From JAILZP01 sp037444185 (GTDB lineage Bacteria; Bacillota; Desulfotomaculia; Desulfotomaculales; Desulfocucumaceae), in NCBI GenBank assembly GCA_037444185.1, contig JBBIMW010000067.1, positions 1 through 7,110 on the forward strand: a stretch of 7,110 nt of DNA, in the 5' to 3' direction. The notes below the pieces were generated by a model. It saw only the letters and a list, made by a program, of their open reading frames with translations, had not been told where the DNA came from and searched no databases. Shown in pieces: positions 1 to 5,854 of this stretch. Numbering within the stretch: position 1 is the stretch's first letter; every line of letters starts with the position of its first letter. Position numbers and translations under genes: made by a program.

Positions 1-186
1 GATATCTTACAGGGCCTTATCCTTGCCTACCGGGAGGGCGACGTGCCCGTTGCCCGCGCATATCTGTCACAGCACGCCGAAGGCCGGGAGCGGGTGATTC
101 TTGATCTACTCTCCGTTTGGGCCGCTGAAATATTAGGTGAAAAGCTGCGCAAGGAGGCCGGGGCAATAATGTTCGGCTTGAAATAA
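1..186 (+). CDS. C-terminal end of an unidentified protein (possibly a DUF1156-type DNA methylase)
   Basis: The frame is open from the first base of the window and ends at TAA (184-186), immediately followed by an in-frame TGA. It encodes the last 61 residues of a protein whose start lies outside the window. The tail is helical and amphipathic, with segments DILQGLILAYREGDV, RVILDLLSVWAAEIL and the terminus EAGAIMFGLK; no catalytic motif is visible. Codon use resembles the following helicase gene. The 91-base gap to that gene and the shared strand suggest one defence operon. Because PLD-SNF2 proteins of the type encoded next door commonly sit beside a DUF1156 adenine-type methylase, and the tail fits the alpha-helical ends I associate with those proteins, I suggest that identity. 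It is inference from context and a weak impression of similarity, not a motif match. That this is a real coding end is much surer than its name. Confidence 0.6.
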   Translation, partial: DILQGLILAYREGDVPVARAYLSQHAEGRERVILDLLSVWAAEILGEKLRKEAGAIMFGLK

Positions 187-220
187 TGAGTGCCTTGCCG
201 CGCCTTGCATCTGGAGCTTT

Positions 221-251
221 TTGAACAGCCTCCGGCGTGGCCGGTTATAAG
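221..251 (+). promoter_or_regulatory. Possible weak promoter before the PLD-SNF2 gene
   Basis: TTGAAC (221-226) matches four of six bases of a sigma-A -35 box and TATAAG (246-251) matches five of six of a -10 box, separated by 19 bases, which is longer than ideal. A perfect short inverted repeat, CCGGC-GTG-GCCGG (232-244), lies inside the spacer. The helicase start is about 27 bases downstream of the -10 box. The gene could equally be read through from the upstream gene, so this is a tentative call. Confidence 0.28.
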
Positions 252-277
252 TGTTTGGCAGGTGAGGGGATACGACC

Positions 278-3200
278 ATGGAAATGAGCGGTGCATTTTT
301 AGAAAGCAGTGGCCTGCGGTCCCGCCGCTGGCTCCTTTCTTATAAGACGTCATCAACTGTTATAGACGGCCGCCCGGTGGACATTCTAAAAGACTTCTAT
401 ATTCCCGCCCTGCAGCTTTCAGTGCGATATGACCGCGTGGCCGGTTACTTCCGGTCCTCCTCCCTGGCCGCCGCTTCCCAGGGTTTCTCCAGCTTTGCCG
501 GCAGGCAAGGCAAGATGCGCCTTATCGTCGGTGCCGACCTGGGGCCGGACGACGTGAGGGCAATCCTGGCCGGGGACAGGGAGCGGCTGGCGGCAAAGTT
601 GAACAGTGAGCTTGAACGGCCCGAATCCTGGCCGGGGAACATACATAACGGAGTAACACTCCTGGCCTGGATGGTGGCCCGGGGATACCTGGAGGTCCGG
701 GTGGCCTTCAGGGTCCACGGGGAGACCGGCGAGCCGCTATCGATGGATGCCGTGGACGACGGTTATGTGCATGAAAAGTGGTTTGTCCTTTACGATGAAT
801 TCGAAAACCGGCTTTATGGGGCGGGTACGCTTAACGAGTCAAGAACAGCCCTTGTCTTAAATGCTGAGAATATTGACGTCCACTGCGACTGGTGGGGGGA
901 TACGGACTGCCGGCGTGTGGATGAGGCCGTGGAAGCCTTTGAAAACCTATGGGCGGGCCGTGTTTCCCATATGCCGGTGATGTCTCTGCCCGAGGCTGTC
1001 CGGAGGCGTCTTGTCCGTTTTGCGGAAGGGGTTGGCCGGCCGGTGGAAATCGACGGGACCATTGCAGCTCCCAAAGCGGTCCAACCGCCTTCGGCGCTGG
1101 AGAGGCTGCGGTTCGCCGTCCTGCGGGACGCACCGAAGATGCCCGGAGGAAGGTTTGTCGGCATGGAGACCGCCCCTGTGGAACCCTGGCCGCACCAGGC
1201 GGTGGTGGTGCGCAGGCTGGTGGAAACCTGGCCGTACTCCTACCTTTTGTGTGATGAAGTGGGCCTCGGGAAGACAATCGAAGCAGGGCTTGCATTCCGT
1301 TCTCTGTACTTGTCCGGCCTGGCGAGGCGCATACTCATTGCCGCGCCGGCAAGCCTTACCAAACAGTGGCACCGCCAGATGGCCTCAAAGATGCTGCTTT
1401 CCTTCGGCCGGGCCCGCACCATGCCGGAAACCTGTCACGAGTATATTTTCCCACTGGAGGAAAACCGGCCGGCGACCTCACTTTATGATCCAGAGTTGGT
1501 CATCGTGTCAACGGGCCTGCTCTCCCGCCGGGAACGGTTGCCGGCCCTAATGCAGGCAAACGGGTTTGATATTGCCCTGGTGGACGAAGCCCACGCCGCC
1601 AGGCGGCGAAAACCCGGTAGCGGCCTTTCATCAAACCCGGAGTATGGATATCTCTATACAGCTATCCGAGATAACCTCAGAAAGCGAACAAAAAGCCTCT
1701 GGCTGGCCACCGCCACGCCGATGCAGATCGATCCAGTGGAAGTTTACGACCTGCTGGCGCTAACTAACCGCGTGGGCGCGTTCCAGTTTGACCCGGTGCT
1801 GACACAGCAGTACTATGGGGTTCTGGGCAAGCTGGTGTTCAGGCAGGATCCCGACGAACATGAATGGTCTTTCCTCCGGCGGGCTGTGAAGGCAGTCCAG
1901 GGACAGGATCCGATGCTCTGGCGTTTCATTGAGGAAAGCGTGATAGATGGCCGCATCCGTTCAAATGTGAGGCAATGGCTGGAAAATGGCCGGGTTCCCT
2001 CGGGCAGGGACCGTGCTCTTATGTCCCTCCTGGTTTTCAGTGTGTCGCCGCTCTCACGGGTGATGCTTCGGCATACCCGCCGGCTCTTGGAAATCTACCG
2101 TGATAACGGGCAGTTGCAGCAAAACCTTGCCCAGCGACATGTCCTGCCTGTACCCCGCATCGAGTTTACGCCATTGGAGCGTCATATTTACGACCGGTTG
2201 GAAGATTACTGCCAGGGCCTGGCCAGGCAGATCCGCGCCCGTGGAGACAGCCAGTCCAGGCAAATGATAAGCTTTTTGCTGAGCTTCCTGCGGCTTCGCT
2301 TTGCCTCAAGCCTGTATGCTTTTCGCGAAACACTGCAGAACCGCCTGCGCAAGGTGGAAGCTACACTCCGGCACCAATCTGTTATGGAGGTGGATGAATC
2401 CGAACCGGTAATTTCATCATTGGAAGACCTGGTTTATGACGGCGAGGATGAGGACGACCTGCCGGCGGCTGAATCCCTGCTGAAGAACCGCACACCGGAG
2501 GATCTTAAATGGGAGAGGGACCTCCTGAGGGATATGATCAGCGATATGGCCGACCTCACCGGGCCTTCATCAAAGATGCGGGAACTCTTACAGACACTGG
2601 ACAGGCGAAAGCACCGGCAAACCGGCCGCATCCGGCAGACTGTCATCTTCACCCGTTTTTACGATACGCTCACGGACATTGTCAACCGTCTGCGCCAGGC
2701 CGACCCGGGCATGATCACCGGCACCTATTCGGGCCGGGGGGCTCAGTATTATGACCCCGGCACGGGCCAAATGGTTAATGTGGACCGTGAAGAGGTCAAG
2801 GAGCGGTTCCTGCGCGAGGAGATTGACGTCCTGGTATGCACCGACGCCGCCGCCGAGGGTCTGAACCTGCAAACAGCCGACCTGCTGGTCAATTTCGACC
2901 TCGGCTGGAATCCAATGAAAGTCGAACAGCGGATTGGACGTATCGACCGCATCGGGCAAAAACACGAAGATATCTTTGTCCTCAACCTCTGCTATATCGG
3001 CAGCGCCGAGGAAATCGTATACGGCCGCCTGCTGGACCGTCTGGCTGGGGCAGAACTGATCGTCGGCGCCCAGCAGGTTTCGCTTCTTCCTGTGACGCCG
3101 GAGGAGTTTCAAAAACTGGCTGAAGGGGCGCTGACCCAGGAAGAGCTGATGGCCTGGGCGATGGAACGGATTGAAACCCGGCGGAGACAAACAGAGAGTA

Positions 3201-4192
3201 TGGAAATCAGCCCGAAGGACTTATATGATATATACATGCGCATGGCCCGGACAAGCGATCCCGCGCCGGTGAACCTGACGGCCATATGGGAGGCCCTTGG
3301 CGGCTCACAGTATCTCAGGGATTTAGGCTGTGCCGTGTCAGGGGAACCTGAGAGGCCATTAATGGTCCTGTTTGGCCTTGAGTATATGCCGGACGGATCG
3401 GTCCTCACCGTTTCGCGCGACATCTATGAAAAGGGCTTGGGTGAGGGGGTAACCAGGGTGCATTTCGCCTCTTACGGCGACCCCTTCTTCGACGCCATTC
3501 TGGAACACTTCGGCAGTTTTGAACTTCCCCCGTGCATTCGCAGGATTTCTGTCCCGGTACACGGCATGGACCATGTGGAAATGGTGGCTTATGCGGCAGC
3601 CTGCCGGAGTCCCGGCGGCGGCGCCGGGGTGCGGCTGATCCGGTCCTGGCATGATCTTGACGGCCTTCAGCCGGCTGAAGAGGTATCTCTTGCAGAGGCT
3701 GAAATCGCTCCCCTGCGGGAACAGCTTGGGCTAATGGCCAGGGACGGGCTTGGGCCGTACACCGTCGCGGAACGGATAGAGTGCGACAACATACGGGCGG
3801 CCCATGCCCATGAAATGTTGAACTGTCTGGTGGCCCGGGGCCTGTTCGAGGCAAATCCCCTTTTTACCGCTGACGGATCCCTTTTTGGTCAGGTCAGGCG
3901 CCAGGTGGAATCATTGTATGAGAACCGGAAGCAAGTGAACTTGCCTGATCTGCCGGCTGATGTCCTCAACCTGATCAAAGGAGATTTGCTCTTCGATTGC
4001 CACGTGCCGGCCGTTGGCGGCAAGGCGCAAATATATGTGCCGCATATTCTGGCCCAGACAGCCTTAAACGCAGTCGGCCGCCTGGTGGAAAGCATGAAGG
4101 AGAAAAAGAGTGAACACCGCATGAACAGGGTGTTAGCCCGCCTGCAACGGGAAATAGAGGCCATGAGGCGGCTGATTGGCCGGTGGAAATAG
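278..4192 (+). CDS. PLD-like nuclease / SNF2-family helicase fusion, probable anti-phage defence protein
   Basis: This 1304-residue protein probably recognises and cleaves or remodels foreign DNA using ATP. Residues about 23-230 form a PLD-like nuclease domain: the early block YDRVAGYFRSS (51-61), the HxK motif H165-E-K167, the companion GTLN (183-186), and NAEN (195-198). There is only one HKD half, so an active enzyme would need to dimerise, as single-HKD nucleases do. The SNF2/RapA translocase follows: PHQ (305-307), Walker A DEVGLGKT (326-333), motif Ia around IAAPASLTKQW (354-364), DEAH (436-439), TATP (478-481), VIFTRF (789-794), TDAAAEGLNLQ (855-865) and arginine-finger motif QRIGRIDRIGQ (884-894). 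All ATPase motifs are intact. An acidic linker (721-728) lies between the lobes. Residues about 930-1304 match nothing I know; the last 40 are rich in K/R and probably helical. The ATG at 278 is chosen because GAGGGGA (264-270) lies 7 bases before it and an in-frame TGA (263-265) excludes anything longer; ATG 284 is an alternative. DISARM DrmD is the nearest named relative in idea, but that protein lacks the PLD part. Confidence 0.9.
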   Translation: MEMSGAFLESSGLRSRRWLLSYKTSSTVIDGRPVDILKDFYIPALQLSVRYDRVAGYFRSSSLAAASQGFSSFAGRQGKMRLIVGADLGPDDVRAILAGDRERLAAKLNSELERPESWPGNIHNGVTLLAWMVARGYLEVRVAFRVHGETGEPLSMDAVDDGYVHEKWFVLYDEFENRLYGAGTLNESRTALVLNAENIDVHCDWWGDTDCRRVDEAVEAFENLWAGRVSHMPVMSLPEAVRRRLVRFAEGVGRPVEIDGTIAAPKAVQPPSALERLRFAVLRDAPKMPGGRFVGMETAPVEPWPHQAVVVRRLVETWPYSYLLCDEVGLGKTIEAGLAFRSLYLSGLARRILIAAPASLTKQWHRQMASKMLLSFGRARTMPETCHEYIFPLEENRPATSLYDPELVIVSTGLLSRRERLPALMQANGFDIALVDEAHAARRRKPGSGLSSNPEYGYLYTAIRDNLRKRTKSLWLATATPMQIDPVEVYDLLALTNRVGAFQFDPVLTQQYYGVLGKLVFRQDPDEHEWSFLRRAVKAVQGQDPMLWRFIEESVIDGRIRSNVRQWLENGRVPSGRDRALMSLLVFSVSPLSRVMLRHTRRLLEIYRDNGQLQQNLAQRHVLPVPRIEFTPLERHIYDRLEDYCQGLARQIRARGDSQSRQMISFLLSFLRLRFASSLYAFRETLQNRLRKVEATLRHQSVMEVDESEPVISSLEDLVYDGEDEDDLPAAESLLKNRTPEDLKWERDLLRDMISDMADLTGPSSKMRELLQTLDRRKHRQTGRIRQTVIFTRFYDTLTDIVNRLRQADPGMITGTYSGRGAQYYDPGTGQMVNVDREEVKERFLREEIDVLVCTDAAAEGLNLQTADLLVNFDLGWNPMKVEQRIGRIDRIGQKHEDIFVLNLCYIGSAEEIVYGRLLDRLAGAELIVGAQQVSLLPVTPEEFQKLAEGALTQEELMAWAMERIETRRRQTESMEISPKDLYDIYMRMARTSDPAPVNLTAIWEALGGSQYLRDLGCAVSGEPERPLMVLFGLEYMPDGSVLTVSRDIYEKGLGEGVTRVHFASYGDPFFDAILEHFGSFELPPCIRRISVPVHGMDHVEMVAYAAACRSPGGGAGVRLIRSWHDLDGLQPAEEVSLAEAEIAPLREQLGLMARDGLGPYTVAERIECDNIRAAHAHEMLNCLVARGLFEANPLFTADGSLFGQVRRQVESLYENRKQVNLPDLPADVLNLIKGDLLFDCHVPAVGGKAQIYVPHILAQTALNAVGRLVESMKEKKSEHRMNRVLARLQREIEAMRRLIGRWK

Positions 4193-4259
4193 ATAGCACC
4201 GTGCAATTATGGTGATTGGTTTATGCAACGTCATTGATTGAACTTAAAGATAAAAGGAG

Positions 4260-4287
4260 AAGCCCCCCTGTTATGAGGGGTGGGTTT
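4260..4287. terminator. Probable bidirectional terminator between convergent genes
   Basis: A hairpin can form from AAGCCCCCCT (4260-4269) and GGGGTGGGTTT (4277-4287): three A/G-T pairs at the base, then two GGG/CCC blocks with one bulged T (4281). The loop is about seven bases. An A-rich run precedes it (AAAAGG) and T-rich sequence follows (TTTCGTTT), so it could act in both directions. It lies 67 bases after the helicase stop and just after the stop of the opposing Uma2 gene, where a shared terminator is expected. Confidence 0.7.
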
Positions 4288-4290
4288 CGT

Positions 4291-4833
4291 TTATCCTGCA
4301 AAGATGTCTTTCAACTCGATTTGCAGTCCCGGCAGTAAAGGTGATACTAAGATCCCGTCTTTATCATACGCTTCAACTAGATTCCAGTTTTTCCCGCCGG
4401 AGATAAAAACCTCCACCACTTTAGCGTCCGGATCGACAATCCAATACTCTTTAACACCGTATGCATAATACATCTTGCTTTTTTTAACCTTGTCATAGCT
4501 GGCCGTTGACGGGGAGAGAACTTCAATCACTAAATCCGGTGCGCCGTTAATGTAATCTTCGGCAATAATATGCACACGATTGGCAGCAATAAAAAGTATG
4601 TCAGGCTGTGGTTTGTCTTTATCACTTAGAACAACATCAGTGGGTGCGTCAAGTATTTTTCCAAGGTTATTATTACGAACAAAAGTTGTTATATACCAAA
4701 CCAAATTGGCCTTTACCAATTGGTGTGCGGTTCTTGGCGCTGGAACCAATATCAATTCACCCCCGATTAGCTCGTACTGGTTGTGGTCATTGATTTTTAA
4801 GTAATCTTCGTAGGTGTATGCTTGGGATGGCAT
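4291..4833 (-). CDS. Uma2-family putative endonuclease (DUF820, PD-(D/E)XK fold)
   Basis: The 180-residue product has the full Uma2 (PF05685) pattern: YELIGGEL (20-27) near the N-terminus, H37 after PAPRTA, PQPDI (76-80), PDLVIEVLSPST (99-110), a lysine-rich helix KVKKSKMYY (115-123) and KEYWIVDP (128-135). D78, D100, E104 and K118/K120 are candidates for the PD-(D/E)XK metal site, so the domain appears intact and full length. The cellular role of the family is not settled; members are abundant in cyanobacteria and some Firmicutes and are often multicopy. An in-frame ATG at 4905 would add 24 residues, but the ATG at 4833 is preferred because AGGAGGGGG (4842-4850) lies 8 bases before it, a TATAAT box lies between the two starts, and family proteins usually begin near the YTYEDYL segment. 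Sampled stretches of the gene are about 40% GC, against about 63% in a sampled stretch of the helicase, which hints at separate acquisition. It stands alone between two + strand groups. Confidence 0.9.
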   Translation of the reverse strand: MPSQAYTYEDYLKINDHNQYELIGGELILVPAPRTAHQLVKANLVWYITTFVRNNNLGKILDAPTDVVLSDKDKPQPDILFIAANRVHIIAEDYINGAPDLVIEVLSPSTASYDKVKKSKMYYAYGVKEYWIVDPDAKVVEVFISGGKNWNLVEAYDKDGILVSPLLPGLQIELKDIFAG

Positions 4834-4841
4834 CTTTAAAA

Positions 4842-4850
4842 CCCCCTCCT
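4842..4850 (-). promoter_or_regulatory. Strong ribosome binding site that fixes the Uma2 start
   Basis: Read on the - strand the bases are AGGAGGGGG, with 8 bases between them and the ATG at 4833. No comparable site precedes the upstream in-frame ATG at 4905, so this site decides in favour of the 180-residue product. Confidence 0.8.
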
Positions 4851-4872
4851 GCCAGCAGCCATCTATAAAAAT

Positions 4873-4901
4873 ATTATAACCCGCCGGAAGGAATTGCCCA
4901 A
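4873..4901 (-). promoter_or_regulatory. Promoter of the Uma2 gene
   Basis: On the - strand a perfect TATAAT (4873-4878) is preceded by TTGGGC (4896-4901) at 17-base spacing. The -35 box matches only its TTG half. The -10 box lies about 40 bases before the start codon, giving a short leader that contains the strong ribosome binding site. The outer edge of the 158-bp inverted-repeat element is only 11 bases beyond the -35 box, so the element could influence this promoter. Confidence 0.55.
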
Positions 4902-4912
4902 CCAAAAAAAAT

Positions 4913-4942
4913 GGTACCGGTTACCTAAGTTATTAAGTTATT
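4913..4942 (+). repeat. Left inverted-repeat arm of the 158-bp element
   Basis: It runs GGTACCGGTTAC then CTAAGTTATTAAGTTATT. The only difference from the inverted right arm is C at 4924 against T in the equivalent place. The tandem AAGTTATT pair (4927-4942) might be a protein-binding site such as a transposase site. Confidence 0.9.
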
Positions 4943-5040
4943 GGCTTGGAAGCCATCCTTTATAAAAATAAGGCCGTTGATACTTTAAAATAGATGGAGG
5001 GCCCAGCAGTCGGCGCCGGGAATACGAGGAGCAACGGAAA

Positions 5041-5070
5041 AATAACTTAATAACTTAGATAACCGGTACC
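5041..5070 (-). repeat. Right inverted-repeat arm of the 158-bp element
   Basis: Read on the - strand it runs GGTACCGGTTAT then CTAAGTTATTAAGTTATT and matches the left arm at 29 of 30 positions. The match stops abruptly on both sides, since neither the flanking nor the inner bases continue the symmetry, so the arm boundaries are sharp. Confidence 0.9.
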
Positions 5071-5126
5071 TAATGAGAAGCAGGAAAACAGTCTGTGGTG
5101 ATAGAAATTATTTTGCATGTGCAACT

Positions 5127-5156
5127 TTGGCGCCGGGTACTGGTGTGGAATATATT
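5127..5156 (+). promoter_or_regulatory. Possible promoter of the hydrolase-phosphoesterase group
   Basis: TTGGCG (5127-5132) and TATATT (5151-5156) are spaced by 18 bases and lie 25 bases before the hydrolase start. The -10 box is inside the perfect palindrome GGAATATATTCC (5147-5158), and a second one, TTGCATGTGCAA (5113-5124), lies just upstream of the -35 box. Such symmetry could mark a repressor or activator site. The match to consensus is modest. Confidence 0.35.
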
Positions 5157-5180
5157 CCGTGCATTGGGATGTGAGACAGT

Positions 5181-5831
5181 TTGCGCGGCATTGGAATGAC
5201 GATCAGCGGAGGAGGCGGCCCCGGCCTGGAGGCCCGCCTTGATTTGCCGGAACAGCCCGGCAGGTATTGCGGGGTGGTGGTTTGTCACCCGCACCCCCTT
5301 TACGGCGGGGATATGCATAACAATGTAGTGGTGGCGTTGAGCAGATTCTTGACCGGGGCGGGCATGGCGGCGCTGCGCTTTAATTTCCGGGGTGTCGGCA
5401 GGAGCGGGGGCGCCTTTGACAACGGCGCCGGGGAGACGGATGACGCCCGGTCCGCCTTGGCCTTTCTGGCCGGCCGGGAGGAAATATTGCCGGGGCATAT
5501 AGGCATTGCCGGATATTCCTTTGGAGGAATGGTGGCCATGGCGGCCGGGGAGGCGGATTCTTTGGCCGGGGCGATAGCATTGATTTCGCCCGTGGTCTTT
5601 CCTGGCGCTCTGAAAGAATGTACGAAGCCAAAATTTATTATCACCGGGGATGCCGATACGCTGATATCCGCCGAAGAGGTTTCGCGGGCCGTGGCTGGGA
5701 TGGCGGAGCCCAAAACGGCGGAGTCGGTTCCCGGAGCCGACCATTTCTGGCGGGGACAGGAGGAAGAAATGGCCGGCAAAGTGGCGGAGTTTTTTGTGAA
5801 TGCGCTCAGATTGCCGGGAAAGACCCGGTGA
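5181..5831 (+). CDS. Alpha/beta hydrolase (short, dienelactone-hydrolase-like)
   Basis: The 216-residue protein is a cytoplasmic alpha/beta-fold hydrolase. The segment CHPHPLYGGDMHNN (35-48) is typical of the small COG2945-like group and probably shapes the oxyanion hole. FNFRGVGRS (68-76) follows. The nucleophile elbow is G111-Y-S113-F-G115-G, the acid is likely D157 or D159 in TGDADT, and the histidine is H188 in GADHFW, so a full catalytic triad is present. No signal peptide or lid domain is visible, and the length suits a minimal hydrolase of unknown substrate, probably an ester or thioester. The start is uncertain: TTG at 5181 is the first start after an in-frame stop (5172-5174), while ATG at 5196 gives 211 residues; neither has a good ribosome binding site. 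The phosphoesterase gene begins 23 bases after its stop, so the two are probably co-transcribed. Confidence 0.88.
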   Translation: MRGIGMTISGGGGPGLEARLDLPEQPGRYCGVVVCHPHPLYGGDMHNNVVVALSRFLTGAGMAALRFNFRGVGRSGGAFDNGAGETDDARSALAFLAGREEILPGHIGIAGYSFGGMVAMAAGEADSLAGAIALISPVVFPGALKECTKPKFIITGDADTLISAEEVSRAVAGMAEPKTAESVPGADHFWRGQEEEMAGKVAEFFVNALRLPGKTR

Positions 5832-5854
5832 ATACAGTTAAGGTGTGATCATTA

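Larger units (their letters stand above)
4913..5070. mobile_element. 158-bp MITE-like element bounded by 30-bp inverted repeats
   Basis: The two ends are inverted copies of each other, matching at 29 of 30 positions, and enclose 98 bases with no credible reading frame. Each arm begins with the palindrome GGTACC and holds a direct duplication of AAGTTATT. The interior has further pairing: GGCT/AAGCC-type hairpin (4943-4954), CCTT/AAGG (4957-4973) and CCGTTG (4974-4979) with CAACGG (5032-5037). Size, symmetry and lack of coding capacity fit a miniature inverted-repeat transposable element or a similar non-autonomous repeat. No clear target-site duplication is seen outside the arms; because GGTACC is palindromic, it could itself conceal a duplication of up to six bases. 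I cannot assign it to a known family, and a large structured regulatory or RNA element is the alternative. Confidence 0.65.

Noticed and set aside
2588..3190. A 200-codon open frame on the - strand inside the helicase gene
   Set aside because: It lies wholly opposite the conserved helicase motifs V and VI, its composition is what the reverse of a GC-rich gene gives, and it has no recognisable motif.
278..4192. Calling the large gene DISARM drmD outright
   Set aside because: The SNF2 motor is similar in type, but the fused N-terminal PLD-like domain and the lack of visible DISARM partners (drmA, drmB, drmMI/MII) do not support that name.
4193..4259. Small hairpin CACC...GGTG just after the helicase stop
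   Set aside because: Four pairs around a ten-base loop is too weak to matter and the stronger hairpin at 4260-4287 explains termination.
4280..4468. A 62-codon + strand frame opposite the Uma2 end
   Set aside because: It overlaps the conserved C-terminal part of Uma2 and the terminator and has no ribosome binding site.
4834..4905. Longer Uma2 protein starting at 4905
   Set aside because: The extra 24 codons contain the TATAAT box and lack a ribosome binding site, whereas a strong site precedes ATG 4833.
5070..5744. A 224-codon open frame on the - strand opposite the hydrolase
   Set aside because: It mirrors the hydrolase, which has a full catalytic triad; the antisense product is rich in R, G, P and H without any domain.
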